The translations under genes were made by a program, and so were the position numbers. This document shows positions 41,379 to 48,024 of a DNA stretch of 48,024 nt, piece by piece. Positions within the stretch are counted from its first letter, which is position 1. Each line of letters starts with the position of its first letter. The DNA is from Burkholderiales bacterium (lineage in GTDB: Bacteria; Pseudomonadota; Gammaproteobacteria; Burkholderiales; Burkholderiaceae_C). The notes under the pieces are model-generated. The model was given only the letters and a program-made list of their open reading frames with translations, had not been told where the DNA came from and did no database searches. Location: contig JAGWUS010000030.1 of assembly GCA_028868305.1 (NCBI GenBank), forward strand, positions 1 through 48,024, given 5' to 3'.

Positions 41379-42287
41379 ATGCCACTGCCATTGAAGCGAT
41401 TGGGGGTGGTAGGGTACGGTGAAGTCGGCCGCATCTTCACTGCAGGATTAAAGGACCACTTTGACCGGGTGTCTTCCTGGGACGTGAAGTTTCCCGCAGA
41501 TGTGGGTGGCAGCCGGACCGCGGCGGGTGCGGCAGGTGTACAGGTAGCGCTGGGCATGCAAGAGTTGTGCGCCCAGTCCGATCTGGTGATCTCGGCGGTG
41601 ACCGCCGCCAACACCCTGGCTGTGGCGCAGGCTGCCGCACCGTACCTGCGCGCCGGCATGGTGTTTCTGGATCTGAACTCGGCTTCGCCCGGCACCAAGC
41701 AGCAGGCTGCGCAGCTGGTGGAGGCCGCAGGTGCCCACTATGTTGAGGCCGGTGTGATGACCTCGGTGCCCCCTTATGGCATCAAAGTGCCCATGGTGTT
41801 GGGGGGTACGCAGGCGCACACCCTGGCGCCGTGGCTCAACGGCATGGGCATGGACGTAAAGCCGGTGGCGGCAGAGATTGGTGTGGCTTCTGCCATCAAG
41901 ATGTGCCGCAGCGTGATGATCAAGGGGCTGGAAGCGCTGGTGATCGAGAGCTACACCACCGCGCGCGCCTATGGTGTGGAAGACCACGTGCTGCCCACGC
42001 TGGCCGAGACCTTCCCGTCGATTGACTGGGCGCAGACTGGTGCCTATTTTTTCAGCCGCGTGGTGCAGCACGGTCAGCGGCGCGCCGAGGAAATGCGCGA
42101 GTGCGCAGCCTCGGTGCAGGAGGCGGGCTTTGCGCCCACCATGGGGGCGGCCATTGCTGCCAAGCACCAGTGGGTGGCCGACCAGGCCCAGGCAGGTGTT
42201 TTTTCCGCTGTGGCCAAGGGCGCGCCATGGCAAGACTACGCCGATGCGCTGTTGCGTACGCGGGCCAACGGAAGCCCTGATGCTTGA
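41379..42287 (+). CDS. 6-phosphogluconate/3-hydroxyacid dehydrogenase-like protein (DUF1932)
   Basis: A 302-residue protein. The N-terminal Rossmann motif is GYGEVG (12-17), followed by a middle region with SAVTAANTL and LDLNSASPGTKQ, and a C-terminal DUF1932 helical domain with AIKMCRSVMIKG carrying the probable catalytic Lys. Members oxidise beta-hydroxyacids or reduce semialdehydes. The gene lies between a Bug gene (3 bp) and an AEC carrier gene (8-bp overlap), so it probably handles the acid which they transport. Substrate unknown. Confidence 0.85.
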   Translation: MPLPLKRLGVVGYGEVGRIFTAGLKDHFDRVSSWDVKFPADVGGSRTAAGAAGVQVALGMQELCAQSDLVISAVTAANTLAVAQAAAPYLRAGMVFLDLNSASPGTKQQAAQLVEAAGAHYVEAGVMTSVPPYGIKVPMVLGGTQAHTLAPWLNGMGMDVKPVAAEIGVASAIKMCRSVMIKGLEALVIESYTTARAYGVEDHVLPTLAETFPSIDWAQTGAYFFSRVVQHGQRRAEEMRECAASVQEAGFAPTMGAAIAAKHQWVADQAQAGVFSAVAKGAPWQDYADALLRTRANGSPDA

Positions 42288-43230
42288 TATTCTGGCCATC
42301 ACCGGCCCCATCTACTTCTGTATTGCCGTTGGTTTTCTTGTTACGCGCTACGGCTTGTTTACCAAAGCCGACATGCGCGTGCTGGGCAAGTTCGTGATCA
42401 ACCTTGCGTTGCCGGCCTTGCTGTTCAACGCCATCTCGCAGAAGCCCCTACGCGAAGTCATGCATGCCGACTATGTGGTGTCGTATGCGCTGGGTTCCAT
42501 GGTGGTCATGCTCAGTGGCTATACCTGGGCAAGGATGGTGTTGCGCAGTAACGCCAGCTACCAGAGTTACTTTGCCATGGGCATGTCGTGCTCCAACAGC
42601 GGTTACGTGGGGTATCCGGTGGCCATGCTGGCCCTGGGCCCCGTTGCGGCGGTCGCACTGGCCCTGAATATGGTGGTTGAGAACTTGCTCAAGCTGCCAT
42701 TGCTGATGACGCTTGCCGATGCCGACGGCAGTGCTAAGGGGCATTGGCTGCGCGTCATGCTGCAGACGCTGGGGCGGTTGCTCAGGAACCCCATGATCGT
42801 GGCCATTCTGCTGGGATTTGGCTACTCCTTGTCGGGCTGGCATTTGCCGGGGCCTGTGGCCCGTACCATCAACCTGTTTTCGCAGGTAACCAGTGCGCTG
42901 GCGCTCTCGGTCATCGGAGGCACCCTGGTGGGACTGCAAACCAGGGGACTGGGTCGCCAGGTGGCGTTGATCACGTTTGGCAAACTGATTCTGCATCCCC
43001 TGGCAGTGTGGGTGGCCGTGACATGGCTGGTGCCGGTGGCTGATCCGCAACTGCGCATTGCTGCAATCATGTTTGCGGCCATACCCATGCTCGGCATTTA
43101 TCCGATACTGGCCCAGAAGCATGGCCATGAAGAGGTCACTGCGGCAGCCTTGCTGGTCACTACGGTGGCATCGTTTTTCACCCTCAGCGCCTTGCTATGG
43201 GGTCTAAAACATTTGGCACCCTCGGCCTGA
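42280..43230 (+). CDS. AEC-family carrier (auxin-efflux-type permease)
   Basis: A 316-residue protein with about ten membrane spans; the start at 42280 (MLDILAITGPIYFCIAVGFL) overlaps the previous gene by 8 bases. The N-terminal bundle ends NLALPALLFNAIS and includes SCSNSGYVGYPVAM, typical AEC motifs. AEC carriers move malate, malonate or auxin-like acids. It is convergent with the LigI-like gene (4 bp). Confidence 0.9.
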   Translation: MLDILAITGPIYFCIAVGFLVTRYGLFTKADMRVLGKFVINLALPALLFNAISQKPLREVMHADYVVSYALGSMVVMLSGYTWARMVLRSNASYQSYFAMGMSCSNSGYVGYPVAMLALGPVAAVALALNMVVENLLKLPLLMTLADADGSAKGHWLRVMLQTLGRLLRNPMIVAILLGFGYSLSGWHLPGPVARTINLFSQVTSALALSVIGGTLVGLQTRGLGRQVALITFGKLILHPLAVWVAVTWLVPVADPQLRIAAIMFAAIPMLGIYPILAQKHGHEEVTAAALLVTTVASFFTLSALLWGLKHLAPSA

Positions 43231-43234
43231 CACT

Positions 43235-44083
43235 TCACAATTGGGCCGCTGCGTCGGCTCCGAAACCAAACAGCCTGCGCGGCGTGTCCCACAGAATGGC
43301 CTGGCGCACCTGCGCATTGGGGACGCGTTGCGCAAACAGGTTCAGCAAAGGTCCATAGTCAAGGCGCTGGGTGGCGCGCAGAAACGGCCAGTCCGACCCC
43401 CACATGCAGTGCGTAGGGCCAAAGGCGTTCAACAACTCGGTGAATACCCAATCGGTATCCGCGAAAGGGCAGGGCAATGCAGAGAACTTTTGCCACCCCG
43501 ACAGCTTGATATGGGCCAGTCCCGTCGCGCCTAGCTGCAGAATGCTCTGGAAGCCGGGCTCGTGTGGCCCCAGCGGCACCGTAGGGCGGCCGCCATGGTC
43601 GATCAAAATCCTGGCACCGCTGGCCAGTAACAGGGGTGCCAGCTGCACCATTTGCGGGGCGTCCACCTGCACTTGTGCAAACAACTGCAAATCGGCCAGA
43701 CGCTGTAGCAGGGGCGCAATATCGGCGTAATGTGCTAACCCATGCAGCGCCACGTTGAACGCGATGCCCACCACGCCCTGTGCCTTGAGCGCCTGCAGCA
43801 GGTCCGCTGAGGCGTTGTTGGGTACCACGGCGATGCCTTTGAACATGCCATCGCTGCGCACAATGGCGTCCAACATGCAGCGGTTGTCAGTGCCATAGCC
43901 CGAATTGGGCCCGACCAGCAAGGCATGCGCAAAACCGTAGGAGCGCAGCACCTGTGCAAAGTACGCGGCGCTCCCGGTTTCCTGCCCCTGCGGACGGTAG
44001 GCCACATCTGGCGCATAGGCGAACTGAACCGGGTCCAGAATGTGGCAGTGGCAATCGATTTTGGGGGCGCTGAAGATGGACAT
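43235..44083 (-). CDS. Amidohydrolase, 2-pyrone-4,6-dicarboxylate hydrolase (LigI)-like
   Basis: A 282-residue TIM-barrel hydrolase. His12-x-His14 (DCHCHILDP), Lys193 (HIKLSG), Asp162-His163 (IDHGGRP) and Asp231 (WGSDWPF) mark the amidohydrolase active site. The opening FAYAPDVAYRP, the stretch YGTDNRCMLDAI and KGIAVV resemble LigI, which opens 2-pyrone-4,6-dicarboxylate in the protocatechuate 4,5-cleavage/gallate routes. The likeness is at family level, and a lactonase for another pyrone or dicarboxylate is possible. Last gene of the minus operon Bug-LivK-hydrolase (19 bp after livK). Confidence 0.8.
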   Translation of the reverse strand: MSIFSAPKIDCHCHILDPVQFAYAPDVAYRPQGQETGSAAYFAQVLRSYGFAHALLVGPNSGYGTDNRCMLDAIVRSDGMFKGIAVVPNNASADLLQALKAQGVVGIAFNVALHGLAHYADIAPLLQRLADLQLFAQVQVDAPQMVQLAPLLLASGARILIDHGGRPTVPLGPHEPGFQSILQLGATGLAHIKLSGWQKFSALPCPFADTDWVFTELLNAFGPTHCMWGSDWPFLRATQRLDYGPLLNLFAQRVPNAQVRQAILWDTPRRLFGFGADAAAQL

Positions 44084-44102
44084 GGCGCTGGCGTCGGGTC
44101 GT

Positions 44103-45242
44103 TTACTTGCGGCCGGCGGCGGGAAGAATGCCCACGATGACCTGTTTACCGTTTTCGACCTTGGTCATGTAGCTCTCGCGGTCGAGGTCGCCCTTCTGGT
44201 CAAAGCTCACATCCATCAGGATGCCGGGGTGGTCTTTGACGCTCAGCGATACGCCCTTCATGGCGGCAGCAAAGGCTTTGGAGTCGAACTTGCCGACCTT
44301 CTCGGTCACCGCCTTGACGATGTACATGCCGCTATAGCCTTTGAGACCGTTGTGGTCTGACTTGGTTTTGTATTCGGCCTGGAATGCATCACTGAATTTT
44401 TTGATCAGGGGTTCGGGCGCATCCGCCGTCAGGCCCACGTGGGCAATGGCACCATTGGCGGCCTCACCGGCCAGTTCCACCACTTTCTGGCTGGTCAGGG
44501 TGGTTTCGCCAATCAGCGGCTTGGTGTAGCCCTGCTTGCGGAATTCGCGCAGCGCGCGGGCCGACTCTTCTTCATTGCTGTACACAAAGGTGGCATCGCT
44601 GCCAGATTGCTTGGCCTTGAGTACTGCTGCACTGAAGTCCACCTGACCGGATTCGGTGGAGATGGCGTTGGGCACCTGGATACCGCGCGCTTCGAGTTCC
44701 TTGCGAATCATGTCCAGGCCGCCTTTGCCAAAGTCGTTGTTGACGTAGACCACATCGACGGCTTTGGCTTTCAGGGTGTCGCGAATGTAGTTGGCAACCT
44801 TGGGCATGGCCGTGGTTTGCGTGAATGAGGTGCGGAAGATGTAGGGGTTGCCCTGCTGGGTGATGGAGGCGCCTTCCCCTCCCGTGAAATTGGGAATTTC
44901 GGCACGCCGTGTTTCGGCCATGCTGACCAGAATGGAGCCGGTAAACACCGGGCCCATGACGACATACGCGCCCTGGTCAACCGCTTTTTGGGCCAGGGCC
45001 TTGGCCACACTGGGATTGGTCTGTGTGTCCATGGAGATGTAGTTGATCTTGCGCCCCAGGATGCCCCCAGCAGCGTTGATTTCCTTGACGGCCAGTTTGA
45101 TACCGTTGTCAAAGTTGGTACCCGAGGTGGCCCCGGGGCCGCTGAGTTCGACCAATCCAAAAATCGGTACGGTCTGCGCGCCTGCGAGTGCGGTGCTTGC
45201 CAGGGTCAGGGCAGCGATGGTGGTTTTCAATTGCAGTTTCAT
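44103..45242 (-). CDS. Orphan LivK-type substrate-binding protein
   Basis: A 379-residue periplasmic protein with signal peptide MKLQLKTTIAALTLASTALAG. Closely paralogous along its length to LivK at 20700-21896 (IPNFTGGEGASITQQGNPY, YVNNDFGKGGLDM, GEAANGAIAHVGLTADAP). No permease or ATPase gene is adjacent, so it probably feeds the LivHMGF complex of operon 1. It sits between a Bug gene (25 bp) and the LigI-like hydrolase gene, so its ligand may be the hydrolase substrate or its precursor (inference). Confidence 0.9.
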   Translation of the reverse strand: MKLQLKTTIAALTLASTALAGAQTVPIFGLVELSGPGATSGTNFDNGIKLAVKEINAAGGILGRKINYISMDTQTNPSVAKALAQKAVDQGAYVVMGPVFTGSILVSMAETRRAEIPNFTGGEGASITQQGNPYIFRTSFTQTTAMPKVANYIRDTLKAKAVDVVYVNNDFGKGGLDMIRKELEARGIQVPNAISTESGQVDFSAAVLKAKQSGSDATFVYSNEEESARALREFRKQGYTKPLIGETTLTSQKVVELAGEAANGAIAHVGLTADAPEPLIKKFSDAFQAEYKTKSDHNGLKGYSGMYIVKAVTEKVGKFDSKAFAAAMKGVSLSVKDHPGILMDVSFDQKGDLDRESYMTKVENGKQVIVGILPAAGRK

Positions 45243-45267
45243 GGTGTCTCCTCGTTGTAAAAAAGTT

Positions 45268-46266
45268 TTAATCGGCCTTGACGCGGCCAGACGAAATCAC
45301 GGGTTTCCAGCGCGCGATTTCTGTCACGATGAGCTTGCCAAAATTGGCCGGCGTATCCGGCGTGGCAATGGCGCCTTCGTTGTTCAGGCGGGTTTTGAGC
45401 TCGGGAGATGCCAGGCTCTGGTTGATCTGGCCGTTGAGTTTGGCCACGATGTCAGTTGGCGTGCCCGCCGGGGCCACCACGCCATACCACTGGTCGGCTT
45501 CAAAGTCTTTGTAGCCGGCCTCTGCCACAGTGGGCAGGTCGGGCAGGGCTGGAACACGCTGGGGGCTGGAGACCGCCAGCGCCCGCAGTTGCCCGCTTTT
45601 GATCTGCCCGATGACGGCAGGTGCGCCGGTAAACAGCATCTGAATCTGGCCACCCACCAGATCGGTGACGGCAGGCGCTGTGCCGCGGTAGGGAATATGC
45701 AGGATGGCGGTACCGGTCTGCAGTTTGAAATATTCGGTGGCGAGATTGGCTGCACTGCCATTGCCGCCCGAGCCATAGTTGAGTTGCCCGGGCCGGGATT
45801 TGGCCAGAGCCACCAGTTCCTTCACATTCCGGGCGGGCACCGACGGATGCACCACCAGCACATTGGGCACGCGTGCCACCCAGGCCACGGGGGCAAAGCT
45901 CTTGACCGGGTCGTAGGGCAGGTTGGGATAGAGCGAGGGGTTGACCGCCAGGGTGCCAATGTGGCCCATCAGCAGGGTGTAGCCGTCAGCCGGTGCCTTG
46001 GCCACCTTGTCTGCACCAATGGCACCTCCGGCGCCCGGCACGTTGTCAATCACAACCGGCTGGCCCCAGGCCTCGGTCAGCTTCTGACCGATGGCGCGCG
46101 CCAGGATGTCGGTGGAGCCACCCGGTGTGAACGGCACCACCAGGCGGATAGGGCGCGCCGGGAAACTTGTGGCCGGCTGCGCGTGTGCTGAATTTACAAA
46201 AAAAAGACCTTCAGCCCCCGTGGATATTGCACAAGCAGCTATAAAAATAGTAGCGATTCTCTTCAT
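45268..46266 (-). CDS. Tripartite tricarboxylate transporter (Bug) binding protein 2
   Basis: A 332-residue Bug/TctC protein. After a long signal peptide (MKRIATIFIAACAIS... cut after SAHA) the mature part starts 'FPARPIRLVVPFTPGGSTDILAR', with VIDNVPGAGGAIGADKVAKA as the binding loop. The first 23 residues are encoded by the dispersed repeat, yet give a working-looking signal peptide. 28 bp after the LysR gene, 25 bp before the orphan livK. Confidence 0.92.
   Translation of the reverse strand: MKRIATIFIAACAISTGAEGLFFVNSAHAQPATSFPARPIRLVVPFTPGGSTDILARAIGQKLTEAWGQPVVIDNVPGAGGAIGADKVAKAPADGYTLLMGHIGTLAVNPSLYPNLPYDPVKSFAPVAWVARVPNVLVVHPSVPARNVKELVALAKSRPGQLNYGSGGNGSAANLATEYFKLQTGTAILHIPYRGTAPAVTDLVGGQIQMLFTGAPAVIGQIKSGQLRALAVSSPQRVPALPDLPTVAEAGYKDFEADQWYGVVAPAGTPTDIVAKLNGQINQSLASPELKTRLNNEGAIATPDTPANFGKLIVTEIARWKPVISSGRVKAD
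46198..46258 (-). repeat. Dispersed ~55-bp repeat, copy A, inside the Bug 2 signal peptide
   Basis: On the minus strand: CGCTACTATTTTTATAGCTG, then CTTGTGCAATATCCACGGGG and GCTGAAGGTC with a T-run. It is the fullest copy and serves as reference for the others. It covers codons 4-23 of the Bug gene. Confidence 0.65.
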
Positions 46267-46294
46267 GGCATGGACTTTAGCGTGTTGTTGTTGG

Positions 46295-47212
46295 CTAGCG
46301 GTCGATCGCCTTGAGCACGACCCCGGAGAGTATTTCCATGGCCCGCTTCTGAGTCTGCGTGGTGGGTCTGCGCGATGACCACACCAGCATCAGGTGGCTG
46401 CGGATGCTGGGTGAGTGGATGGCCTTGACGGTAAAGGGGCTGTCGCTTTCAAAGTTGCTCAGGGTGTAGCTTGGCAGCACGGCGTGGCCCATACCTTCCT
46501 TGACCAGACTCAGAATGGCATTGAGGCCATCCACTTCAAAGATGACGTTGGGGCGCTTGCCGATGGTCATCATCTCGCCCTCGATCAGGATGCGGAATGC
46601 ATTGGGTCGACTGGGAAGAATCAGGGGCAGGGTGGCCACATCGGCCAGATGCACCGGCTCGGGCTTCTTTTTCCGGGCTTTGCTGGAGGCCGCAGCGTCT
46701 GCTGGCGAGATCAGCACCAGCTCGTCCTCATGCAGGGTGGACATTTCCAGGTCGGAGGACTGGTCCGGGTTGTAGAGCACGCACATGTCGAGGTTGCCCA
46801 CACGCAGGCCCTCATGCATGAGCAGCGAGAACCCCTCGGTCAACATCAGTTGCGCCTGCGGCATGTGCTGCTTGAACGCCTTGACCAGTGGCACCGTGAT
46901 CAGCTTGGAAAGACTAGGGGGCAGCCCGATGGAGACCTTGCCTGCGAGGGCGCCACGCGAGGCGTTGAGTTCTTCCCGCGTCAGGGCCACCTGGTGCAGG
47001 ATGCCGCGCCCATGCTCCAGCAGCAGTTTGCCGGCCTCGGTGGGGATGGCACCACGGCCGTTGCGGGTCAGCAGATTCTGGCGTAACTCCACTTCCAGCA
47101 GGCGGATCTGGCGGCTAAGGGCCGGCTGGGCGACATCGAGTGCGACGGACGCGCGGGTGAAGCTGCCCATTTCGGCCACGCGGACAAAATATTCCAGCTG
47201 TTTGAGGTCCAT
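46295..47212 (-). CDS. LysR-family transcriptional regulator
   Basis: A 305-residue regulator starting MDLKQLEYFVRVAEMGSFTRAS at 47212 (the frame extends to 47257 without likeness). The HTH is in 1-60 (QPALSRQIRLLE), the effector domain from about 90. The 'ECF-type' LysR branch with KQLEYFV is common beside hydroxybenzoate and dicarboxylate genes. It heads the minus-strand series Bug-LivK-hydrolase and is divergent from the ModA-like gene. Confidence 0.9.
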   Translation of the reverse strand: MDLKQLEYFVRVAEMGSFTRASVALDVAQPALSRQIRLLEVELRQNLLTRNGRGAIPTEAGKLLLEHGRGILHQVALTREELNASRGALAGKVSIGLPPSLSKLITVPLVKAFKQHMPQAQLMLTEGFSLLMHEGLRVGNLDMCVLYNPDQSSDLEMSTLHEDELVLISPADAAASSKARKKKPEPVHLADVATLPLILPSRPNAFRILIEGEMMTIGKRPNVIFEVDGLNAILSLVKEGMGHAVLPSYTLSNFESDSPFTVKAIHSPSIRSHLMLVWSSRRPTTQTQKRAMEILSGVVLKAIDR

Positions 47213-47230
47213 GCCGCTTTCCCCTTGTGC

Positions 47231-47259
47231 AAATACGCAGTTTGAATAGCTGCGCATTT
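47231..47259. promoter_or_regulatory. Inverted repeat in the LysR/ModA-like divergent region
   Basis: AAATACGCAG (47231-47240) and CTGCGCATTT (47250-47259) pair with one mismatch around a 9-base spacer, 19 bp upstream of the LysR start. It is a likely autoregulatory site. A partial copy of the dispersed repeat (GATAGCTGCTAGTG) may follow near 47275. Confidence 0.5.
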
Positions 47260-47335
47260 ATTATGCCAATATGTGATAGCTGCTAGTGTGGGGTTTACCT
47301 TAACAAAGTGCCCCGGTCCGCACAAAATCAAGTCC

Positions 47336-48024
47336 ATGCAAACTGCGTCTCAAACTGTGTCCGTTACCACCGCACCCGTGATCAGAGGAATCTCGTCCAT
47401 GGCCACCCGCCAGGTGCTTGCGCAACTGGTGGCCGACTTCGAGCAGCGCTCGGGGTGCACGGTGCAAATTGAATCTGTGGGCGGTGTGGATGCCGCCAAA
47501 CGGGTGCAGGCGGGCGAGCCCTTTGACGTAGTGATTCTGGCGTCTGACGCCATTGATAAGCTGATTGCGGCTGGACGTATAGACGCCGGCAGCAAGGTGG
47601 ACCTGGTGCTGTCCGGTGTTTCGGTGGCCGTGCGCGCAGGAACGGTTCACCCCGATCTCGGTTCGGAAGACGCAGTCCGCAAGGCTGTCATGGCCGCGCG
47701 CAGCATCAGTTACTCCACCGGCCCCAGCGGCCTGGCGCTGGTCAAGTTGTTTGAGCGCTGGGGCATTGCCGAGCAGATTCAGGACCGCATTGTGCAGGCT
47801 CCGCCCGGCGTGCCAGTGGGCTCGCTGGTGGCCCGTGGTGACGTCGAGTTGGGCTTTCAGCAGTTGAGCGAACTCATACACGTGAAAGGTATTGATGTCG
47901 TGGGGCCGCTGCCTGCGGCCATCCAGATCATCACCACCTTTTCAGCCGGTATCTGCACCGGATCAAAACAGGCTGCAACTGTGCGCGCCATGCTGGACTT
48001 CATGCAGTCTCCGCAGGCCGATGC
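47336..48024 (+). CDS. ModA-like substrate-binding protein, 3' end cut by window
   Basis: The frame runs from ATG 47336 to the window edge (229+ residues) without a stop. It has the type II binding-protein fold of the molybdate-binding family: GISSMATRQVLAQLVADFEQ, GGVDAAKRVQAGEPFDVVILAS, SYSTGPSGLALVKLFERWG and the QLSELIHVKGI block. The N-terminus (MQTASQTVSVTTAPVI) has no signal peptide, so the protein may stay in the cytoplasm or use a later-added signal. It is divergent from a LysR gene. Members without modBC are common near aromatic-acid clusters; the ligand is unknown. Confidence 0.82.
   Translation, partial: MQTASQTVSVTTAPVIRGISSMATRQVLAQLVADFEQRSGCTVQIESVGGVDAAKRVQAGEPFDVVILASDAIDKLIAAGRIDAGSKVDLVLSGVSVAVRAGTVHPDLGSEDAVRKAVMAARSISYSTGPSGLALVKLFERWGIAEQIQDRIVQAPPGVPVGSLVARGDVELGFQQLSELIHVKGIDVVGPLPAAIQIITTFSAGICTGSKQAATVRAMLDFMQSPQAD

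Noticed and set aside
7431..46258. CRISPR array or insertion sequence
   Set aside because: The repeat copies are few, kilobases apart and diverged, with no regular spacers, no cas genes and no transposase.

Overview
The window looks like a chromosomal stretch of a betaproteobacterium, most likely Burkholderiales/Comamonadaceae (Rhodoferax- or Polaromonas-like). The reasons are the GC-rich codon use, two tripartite-tricarboxylate (Bug) binding proteins, repeated Liv-type ABC transporters, a TRAP transporter, many IclR/LysR regulators, and a dispersed ~55-bp repeat of the kind I associate with Comamonadaceae intergenic regions. Genus assignment is inference. I saw no tRNA, rRNA, CRISPR array, transposase or phage gene.

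Almost every gene fits uptake and breakdown of organic ring acids, especially hydroaromatic acids of the quinate/shikimate type. (1) 1-3.7 kb: the end of an FAD amine oxidase-like gene, an aroE, then on the minus strand a shikimate-dehydrogenase-like gene followed by a flavoprotein of the 3-ketosteroid-dehydrogenase (KstD)-like family. (2) 3.8-11.9 kb, plus strand: Gfo/Idh/MocA oxidoreductase, IclR regulator, a second KstD-like flavoprotein, NIPSNAP protein, a TIM-barrel isomerase/dehydratase-like protein, acyl-CoA dehydrogenase and a fused CoA-transferase. (3) 12-13.8 kb: a SulP transporter. (4) 13.8-21.9 kb, minus strand: livK-livH-livM-livG-livF, an HPPD-like VOC protein, a 3-dehydroshikimate dehydratase (the two halves of QuiC as separate genes in swapped order), a PcaB-type lyase, and a livK remnant. 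(5) 22.1-24.6 kb: IclR (PcaR-like), TetR and LysR regulators. (6) 24.7-32.3 kb, plus strand: ketopantoate-reductase-like, VOC, MaoC, CaiB/BaiF, TRAP transporter, aroQ (dehydroquinate dehydratase) and a third AroE-family gene. (7) 32.3-34.3 kb: PAS-LuxR regulator divergent from a two-subunit 3-oxoacid CoA-transferase. (8) 34.3-35.4 kb: a stand-alone MetE-C-like zinc protein. (9) 35.7-43.2 kb, plus strand: a second complete Liv ABC transporter, a Bug protein, a 3-hydroxyacid/phosphogluconate dehydrogenase-like protein and an AEC carrier. (10) 43.2-47.2 kb, minus strand: LysR, Bug, an orphan LivK and a LigI-like amidohydrolase. (11) 47.3 kb to the end: a ModA-like binding protein, cut by the window edge.

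Read together: TRAP, ABC and Bug systems bring ring acids in; NAD-type AroE paralogues and AroQ convert quinate/shikimate to 3-dehydroshikimate; the split QuiC makes protocatechuate; the PcaB-type lyase and the CoA-transferase belong to the beta-ketoadipate route. The ring-cleavage dioxygenase is not in the window. The least explained part is the pair of KstD-like flavoproteins, each encoded next to a ring-alcohol dehydrogenase candidate. I propose, as inference, that they desaturate a 3- or 4-oxo ring acid towards an aromatic product. Other notable items are repeat-derived signal peptides, a repeat-derived C-terminus, several clear operator palindromes, and a decayed livK.
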